From positions 23,216,364 through 23,280,363 of the forward strand of contig CM073322.1 in the NCBI GenBank assembly GCA_037043015.1: a stretch of DNA of 64,000 nucleotides, given 5' to 3'. Origin of the DNA: Bryum argenteum (taxonomy: Eukaryota > Streptophyta > Bryopsida > Bryales > Bryaceae). Below the pieces are notes generated by a model that was not told the origin of the DNA, did not search any database, and was given only the letters and a program-made list of their open reading frames with translations. This document shows positions 57,465-64,000 of this stretch, piece by piece. The position numbers and the translations under genes were made by a program. How positions within the stretch are numbered: position 1 is the stretch's first letter; each line of letters begins with the position of its first letter.

Positions 57465-58767
57465 TTTAGATAGTTTTATGTTTTACATGCACTTTTTAAT
57501 ATATAATGCTTGATTTTCAATATATCTTGCTTGGTTTTCTATTATTTATTAATCTGCCATACATTTTGATACTTATGTTTTTAGTGAAAATATCCATAAG
57601 TTCGGAATTTGTCCATAATTAGTTAAATATCGGTTTTGTCTGTTGTAGTAGTGCTTTTCGTTAAGTGATTTTGTCAAGTTGCCTTTTAGAAGATCTGAAT
57701 CAAAGTAGTATCCATTCTTTCTCATCTGTTGTGGCTTAATTCATCAGCACATGTTTCATTAGTCGGTGACTTCTTGCACTTGTTTTCGGTGTTACCGGTG
57801 AGTTGGTATTCTGTGTTCTTGATTTAACCTTCGATTGATTGTCACCTTGTTCCAGTGGTATTCTAAGAGCCGTGTTGGATTGAAGTCCATTGCAAAATGG
57901 CTCAAACTCATGGTTGAAGGCATCTCTGGATGTGATGTAAGCAATATAACAAACAAAAGTGCTCGAGTCACGATTGTCAAGCGATTGAACGCTATGGGAG
58001 TTCCGTGAGATTGGCATGAAGTTGGTGACACACATCATCACGCGTGAAGGTTACATGAGATACGATCTGATGGTGATGGGATAGAGATGCGGGCCTTGCA
58101 AAACATTGCAAGTCTTTATTCACTCGAATCAAGGCGACATTTCTTGGAGTGCCGCTTTGCAATCTGAACGACAACGATACGAAGAAATCTTGATGGAAAG
58201 CCAACACCACCAAAACCTCTGTTTATAGAAGAACGCCATCTCCTTTTGAGATATTGTTCCTTTCGAAGGAGTTGCTACGGATGCCGTTTGAAGCGGCCGG
58301 CGCCTTGAGTTCCAACAAGAGTGCAATTATTAATCAATACCAATCATCTCCGTTTCGATTGGTGGTCAAATCCCGACGTTGTGGAGGAACTTGATCGTCA
58401 ACTCGATTTCTCACAAGAAGAAAGCCACGGAGATATCTCGTGTAGCCAACACTATTGGAAGTCTTGTCTTTCATGGAAATCTCAAAGAATCGTACAATTC
58501 ATCTCAATGTTGCGGAGCGCTGTTTCGCTACTACAATTCTCAAGAATTTGGCGGTCAAAGTAGCTATGAGTGAGAATCGAATATCGATACTCCGAGTAGA
58601 TTCATTCAAAACTTCATTCGATTTCATGGTAGTTGAATTTCAATCTGCACTTTTAATCGATTCCGATCTACTTGTTTCAATCTCGTTAGTTCAATCTACT
58701 TGTCTCATTGATCAAGATGCACTGTTGACTTCGTCTCATGTTTCCGTCCCGAAAATCAACAAAGAAT
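57465..58767. other. Right flank of the palindrome block, no gene recognised
   Basis: AT-rich to 57700, then mixed. A plus-strand stretch around 58350-58560 has frames such as NPDVVEELDRQLDFSQEE but no domain I know and no splice support. It could be a decayed end of the block. Confidence 0.4.
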
Positions 58768-58936
58768 GCAATCTTGAAATGTCTCGGTGATGAGGTGTAG
58801 TATTTATGATCTTGAAAACGTCTCGGTGATGCGGTGTAGTATGTATGATCTTGAAAATGTCTCGGTGATGCGGTGTAGCATGTATGATCTTGAAAAACGT
58901 CTCGGTGATGCGGTAGCATGTATGATCTTGAAACGA
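58768..58936. repeat. Minisatellite, about 42-bp unit, four copies
   Basis: The unit GTCTCGGTGATGCGGTGTAG followed by (C/T)ATGTATGATCTTGAAAA repeats four times, the last with a short deletion. On the minus strand it would read as a 14-residue repeat (RFQDHTYYTASPRH), which I regard as incidental. Confidence 0.9.
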
Positions 58937-58939
58937 CTG

Positions 58940-61900
58940 TTGAACTTCTGGATCCGCGAATGCCCTGCATAGAAAAAATAATCGGCAAAGCGAGCCGATT
59001 CTGGAAAATAATCAAGCTCGAAATGAGCGGAATACGCAGCCTCAGAGCTTAACGTTGGGGCAATCACGTGCTCCTTGTTTGCCTTGGCTCTCTTCGGGAG
59101 GCAAATTACACTGTACGAAATAGTAGCTAAACTACACCAGAATGTCTTTGAGATTGTGATGCTGCTTTTATGATAAGTTAAGCAATCATCCATGGTACAT
59201 TACTACTCAGAAGACAGAAGAGAGTATGGCTCCACATACAGAAGAAGGAAGGAGGAGTTTGTTGGATGAAGTTATGGGTCCTAACTCCTACACTAGTACA
59301 AAAGTGTCCATCAAACACCCACAATTACACCTGTGAGTACACCCGCGTCATACTGAGTACACGACCGGTCTAAAACACCACTCTGACAATCTCGTGCAGT
59401 ATTAAATTCCAACCGAGGCGAAACAAAACCGATAGACCTGCGATGGCGAGCAGCACTGCACCGTCGATGAGGATGACGCGATGACCCGCGTCACTGCTCC
59501 GTCAATGGGATGAGACCGGCTCCCTGGAGGAAGACTGGCGATCGAAGCATCCGGTGGGGATTCGAAGCCTCGCGGACGCGAAGGGGACCAGCCACTGCCG
59601 GAAGTCATACGGAAGCACCCCAAAGCATGATCAAAGACAATGGAGCGAAAAAATATGTTTTCACAGAAAGAGCACCATTTCTACAGGAGCTGGAAGCATG
59701 CTCGAATGACAAGAGTTGCTAAGGACAAGATTCTTGCGCTGTCTCATAAGCCTTGTCTTTTCTACTACTGTAATCCAACAAAGACAAATTTCTCTGTTTC
59801 TCCATTAATGGCCCGGATTTAGGACTGTAATGCCAATTTCACACTCCGGTTCAGGCAGCTCCCCCCCCGACTGGGCAATGGTTCGTGGTCGCTATCAGAG
59901 AGGCACCCTAGAATCCGTGGAGACCTAGAATCCATGGAGACCGCTCAGGCCATTTTTGATGATTTTGGATTCAGAATTGGGGACTGCGGCGCCAAGTTAC
60001 TTGGTGGATGTAATTCTTGGGAGTTTGAACCAATACATTGAAAACTAGGGGGCTCCTTTACCCCTCCCCCATCCACCTTGGTAGCTGCTACGAACGCTTA
60101 CCTCCCCCCACTCACACCATAACAAGCAATTTTCTCCTCGGTGTGTTCGGTCCCTTTACCGAGGACAATTTTCCTCTACTGTAGTGCTAAGTAGGGTTGT
60201 CATGTACATGAGGTAGGCAAACCCAATTGTAAACAAATGCTCATTCCCAATCACTCCAGACTCCTACCTATTATTTGAATTTTGGAAGGGATATTGTACC
60301 CATCACGACACCTTTGAATAGCCAAGAATTTACATGCAAATTGTAATTCTATTCTTGTTTATTATTTGGTTTGTATTAATTCTTGAAGTTTCTTGCAGAG
60401 TTCTATTTGTTTATCAATAGTTAACATCTATCATATGGTTGCATTAGAAGCTTGACAAATATTATAGAACGTATGTTATAGGAGTTGGTTTCAAGCTTCA
60501 CATTGATTCTCACTTACTTGGTTTTGGAATTGGGCATGCTTGGTACTCCAAGGAAGTCCCCAACAACTACCTAAAGTCCATTCGACCCAAACGCGTTTAG
60601 ACTATGAATTTCAAGAGTTAACAACATTAGGTGCAAGACTTTGTGTTCACTCTTGCGGCATGCACGCAGATTCTACTTTTGAGTCATATTCTTTGTTCTT
60701 GTTTCCAGCTACACTAAAATATACATTCTCTTGCGTAGGTACAAGAAATTGTTGACGATACAAGTAGGTTAATCTGTACCCTACTGAAGTCAATAGAGTT
60801 AAAAATATATAACCTTAGGCATTCTTTCTAAGAGAGTCAACCTTCGGAGGAATCTACCGTGGAATGGAAGGGTGAGACACACGTATGACTCAAATAAGGT
60901 ATGAAAGTTCATCCTCAAGCTTGTGATGGGTGTACGTGGTAAGTACAAATGAGACTTTAGAAGCTTTTCATTGACAAGAGTGAACTGATAAGAAACTCCA
61001 ATTCACTTTGACAACTTGATTTCCTTTAGAATTTTAATCTCCATTAAATTCCGCGAGCTACTCATTGCTTTTCTCAAAAGCATGCGACTAGTGCACTGCT
61101 TCTGCCACAAGTCAAATCCTCTGTTAAAAAAGAGCCCACGAAAAGTTTAGCATACATTTTGCTAAAGAATGCGGAGAGTCAACTGCCAGAGCAAATCTGG
61201 TTCTCCCCAAAAATTCTTGCACTCTAAAGTACTTACTACGTAGCACCTTGATGTCACTTAGACTGGCCGCCATGACACTGTGCTATATCTTTCTTTCCAA
61301 GATATTTTCCCATTGAAAAGTGGGTGTCAAAATGGAAAGAATCTGCAACAACAACCAGCATTTTATATGGAACGACCTGTTGTAACAGTGACCGACTATT
61401 TGTCTCTTTTGAAGCTTCTTTTCACGGTGACAGTGGTCAAGTTTCGAGTTTTTTTTTCTTTTTCATCCAGATTTGTGACTCGGAAGTAATCCGGGAGGCA
61501 ACTGTCAATTGGTCGTGGTGAGCTATGTCTTGGTAGAAACTTAGATAAGATAGACTAGGTATCATATTTACTTACGGAGTAGTGAATAGGAGTCTTACTT
61601 TATTGCGTTACTATACCACATGAATGTTGTGAAGAGCTTGTAATAGTTTTTTAATGGCTTAGAGTGAAATGTCAATTGTGGCCCATATTGTTTTGTCCTA
61701 TTCATATGTTGTTACATATTGTAAGAATGTACTCACTAGTTGCTTGGGGATGTTTAGTGGATTACATCCATCTCACTCTGGGAGCATTATAAAAGGTGCA
61801 ATGGTCTGCACTTGTATAGCTATGGATGCACTTTAATTGTAAACATTCTACTTGCGGTGAATCTTGTTAGCAAACAATGGAGAGATAATGATAAGAGCGC

Positions 61901-62355
61901 AACGAACCGACTTCAATACAGGCGGAGATTGCCTTGATACTCTCAAACCATATCTCCAAAAATTCTGACATAAAATTTAACTTTCATCAAACAGCTGTAA
62001 CTCTAGGTTTGTAGGTTTTGAGAGAGTCATGAATCACGTTCACAAGTATGTTTCACGTTAGTTCATAACCTATTGAGGCTCGATTGGAGAAGGAATCGCA
62101 CCACCATGAAGTATTCAAACACTACTGTACCAGTTTGAATATCCTGCAAAAAGAAGTTGGGGGTAACTGATCCGTGGCACATGATGTATTGAAATTTGCT
62201 AAATCCTGACTCGTAAATCCAAACATCCTCACAACAAGTGCGAGTGCCGGACATGGTGGAGAAAGCTCTTGTATTTTATCTGTGTAGTAAAGGTTTTCCA
62301 GTTTATTCGCGTCTAGAAAAGAAAACAAACATCCTCACAACTTGTCAGCTACTTA
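58940..62355. other. Long stretch without a recognised gene
   Basis: Short frames only, for example 60540-60755 (LVLQGSPQQLPKVHSTQTRL) and 61324-61521, none with domain features or matching splice sites. Composition is AT-rich from about 60250. No terminal repeats or tandem arrays were noticed. Confidence 0.4.
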
Positions 62356-62359
62356 TTAA

Positions 62360-62651
62360 GGTAGACAGACCTACAACCGACACCTTAAGGATTTTAGCAC
62401 ATGATATTAAGGTATATATATTTTTTAGAATTTTTCATGTGTGCAAACATAAGGTTCTTGTTGAATGCAAAAAGTTTTGTGATTTTATTTGCATTATTCA
62501 AATAGTTATAATTGTTTGAAGTGAAAAGTTGCTTGCGACCTAAAACCGATCTCATGCTCAAATATACAAATGAGGTACATCTGTCCTTTCAAAATCTAGG
62601 AATTGGGCTAGATCGGTTATTGGTCGCCTGTCGGTTTTGGGTCTGTCTACC
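62360..62651. mobile_element. 292-bp MITE with TTAA flanks
   Basis: TTAA lies at 62356-62359 and 62652-62655. The left end is GGTAGACAGACCTACAACCG and the right end, reverse complemented, is GGTAGACAGACCCAAAACCG. Identity is 18 of the first 20 bases. The interior is AT-rich with CCGAT/ATCGG words near the ends and no coding sequence. TTAA targeting is consistent with a piggyBac relative, but the termini differ from the other piggyBac family in this window, and PIF/Harbinger (3-bp TWA target) is an alternative. Confidence 0.82.
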
Positions 62652-62655
62652 TTAA

Positions 62656-63841
62656 GGTTCCGCTACAACTCACAACTCTTGTGAGTTCAGAGAGAGTGCT
62701 TAAAACTAGAGTGGTACCAATAATGGAGCACTAGGCTTCTTCACCCGTAGGTACATAAAAGCTTCTTCACTCAACAGTAGTGTTGTACTCACAGCAAACA
62801 TTATAGGGTTGCAGAATTAGGGCACCATTTTAGAAACACACATGATGATCACCTTCAAAAATTGACAGCACTTTGTAGAAGAGATTGAAATTCACAAATC
62901 TACTATGACTATCCTTCCATTTACTTTTCTCAAACATGAAAATTGCTTACACTGGTCACTTCTCTACAGATTAGTAAGCCATTATTGAGCACTCTCCCTC
63001 CACTTCAATATAATTTTCATGAGCAACAGCAGAACTGAACCCCAATACTTCTTAACAATGATCGGGAGAAACCGATGGCTAGTGTATTATCAGCCGATGG
63101 ATTTAGATCACTGGCCGGTCCATTTATGAAACCACCGGCTAAGAACCGATGAAAATTACAAATAAATTTCTATTCTCAGTATAAAATAAGAATAAATATT
63201 GCCGGAAGAAATCTGTGAAAACCGATTAGGTGTGGGAAATACCGGTTATTAGCCAGTAAAAGTCAGAACATTCCCCGAACCCTGCTTCTTGAGTCTGAAA
63301 TATTTGGCAATAATTCACTGAAAAGCGCTGGTTCCGAAAGATTCAAAGAAATTATAAAAGTGATGAATTGATGTGTCCTAAAAGCAGATCATTCAACGTT
63401 GGTACTACACAAGAGAGAATGGTGGAATGAGTCCATATCCCAAGGACGAATCTTTCCATTTGTACAAGTTCGTGGCAATACTCGTGCACAAGGTAGTGAA
63501 TGTTTGGTCATTTGGTAGGAAGGAGGCTGTGAATTTGCTGCGAAGAAGTACACTACGTTGTCCTTGTGCATAAAGCGGCAAATCCCTATGACCACAACCA
63601 TTGGTTTTTAAAGTGATTTAGTTTCGGCTAGAATAACATGACTATGCGGGAGAAAGTTGGAGTACTTAGGATGAATCTTTCTTAGCAAGTTTGGAGTATG
63701 TTATACTTCAAAGTAATATCTATTTTATGTATTGCTCTCGTAACTTCGAAATTCACCATATTTTGAGATTTAACACATTAAGTAGTTAACAAGATAGCTT
63801 CGAGTAACCATATTGACTTCAATCTTCATCCCATGCCAATT
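62656..63841. other. Intergenic, with CCGAT/CCGGT-rich patch at 63060-63260
   Basis: No gene recognised. Between 63070 and 63250 the words ACCGAT, CCGGT and CCGGC recur about nine times in AT-rich sequence, which resembles hAT subterminal regions such as that of the element at 2106-5891, but I see no terminal repeats. Confidence 0.4.
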
Positions 63842-64000
63842 TTTTGACGGTACTTGTTGGGTTGGAGCCATGATCAAGTTCATTTTTAGTGGTAAAATCC
63901 TACAATCAATACAATTGGCATGAGTTTATGGCATGTATTTTTGTACAAGCAGTTTTGTTTGGTGTTGAAACATAAGACATGTCTTGTGATTGCAAGCCAA
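63842..64000 (+). mobile_element. piggyBac-type MITE copy running off the window
   Basis: Collinear with 41735-41935: shared text includes GGTAAAA.TC, TATGGCAT or ATGGCATA, AGCAGTTTTGTTTG or AGCGGTTTTGTTTG, and the ending GATTGCAAGCCAA or CATTGCAAGCCAA. The left terminal repeat is missing or diverged, and the right part lies beyond the window. Confidence 0.78.

Larger units (their letters stand above)
42900..57500. mobile_element. Candidate large DNA transposon, palindrome-studded, unnamed family
   Basis: This block has higher GC than either flank, two divergent multi-exon gene sets starting near 51 kb, and at least 24 copies or close variants of a 19-bp near-palindrome that I do not find elsewhere in the window. 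The plus side has transposase-like motifs; the minus side has an unrecognised protein and two FCP1-like phosphatase domains. I could not find terminal repeats or a target duplication, so the limits are set by the first and last palindromes and the outermost coding fragments. Frames are broken in several places, suggesting partial decay. Alternatives are a cluster of two abutting elements, or an old insertion of foreign DNA; ordinary GT-AG introns speak against a direct bacterial or viral origin. Confidence 0.6.

Noticed and set aside
42900-57500. Insertion from a giant virus
   Set aside because: No viral hallmark protein is visible, genes have ordinary GT-AG introns with confirmed phase, and the recognisable motifs are transposase- and phosphatase-like.
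58686-59015. A repeat protein with RFQDHTYYTASPRH units
   Set aside because: It is the translation of a 42-bp minisatellite, with no start context, splice support or conserved flanks.
63060-63260. A second hAT element
   Set aside because: CCGGT/CCGAT words resemble a hAT subterminal region, but no terminal repeats, target duplication or transposase were found.
1-64000. LTR retrotransposons or LINEs
   Set aside because: I found no reverse transcriptase motif, no long terminal direct repeats and no 3' poly(A)-ended unit with target duplication.

Overview
The window is nuclear DNA of a land plant. The evidence is two plant-type SCAR/WAVE genes with ordinary GT-AG introns, an interstitial array of the plant telomere repeat TTTAGGG, and an intact DIM2/TXNL4B-type splicing gene. 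A piggyBac element and a ZNF862-like hAT suggest a non-seed plant (bryophyte, lycophyte or fern), because both are uncommon in flowering plants. That is inference and the species cannot be named.

Region 1 (about 0.9-29.7 kb) is one large inverted duplication. Two SCAR genes lie tail to tail: 10395-16673 (+, 9 exons, 1536 codons) and 18033-23984 (-, 9 exons, 1460 codons). Homology continues outward through leaders and promoters and reappears in patches near 0.94-1.44 kb and 29.0-29.7 kb. The left arm carries a 3.8-kb hAT element (2106-5891) with matching terminal repeats and an 8-bp target duplication, and a foldback element (6171-7105) with Tc1/mariner-type ends. The right arm carries a decayed Tc1/mariner of the same family (from 25504). 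SCAR proteins activate the Arp2/3 complex through a C-terminal WH2/acidic tail; both copies keep this tail.

Region 2 (30.7-32.4 kb) holds one clean four-exon host gene on the minus strand, a TXNL4B/DIM2-like thioredoxin-fold splicing protein of 151 aa.

Region 3 (33.0-42.7 kb) is piggyBac territory: a 5.65-kb element flanked by TTAA (32974-38625) with a near-complete transposase, plus non-autonomous relatives at 39628, 41680-42651, 27.8 kb and the right edge of the window.

Region 4 (about 42.9-57.5 kb) is the most unusual part. It has higher GC than its flanks and is strewn with more than 20 copies of a 19-bp near-palindrome (TATCGGCTGCCAGCCGATA and variants) that I do not find elsewhere in the window. 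Two multi-exon gene sets diverge from about 51 kb. The plus-strand set has repeated domains resembling the plant-transposon DUF8039 type, a DDE-like set of motifs (IHDKMD, QLDN..DNKNR, GHTHEDID) and a C-terminal SH3/chromo-like segment. The minus-strand set has an unrecognised protein and two FCP1/NIF-type phosphatase domains, one with its catalytic motifs and one without. All four introns whose splice phase I could confirm carry the palindrome. I read the block as a large, partly decayed DNA transposon of a family I cannot name.

Region 5 (57.5-64 kb) is mostly non-coding: a 42-bp minisatellite, a 292-bp TTAA-flanked MITE, and the start of another piggyBac-type MITE.
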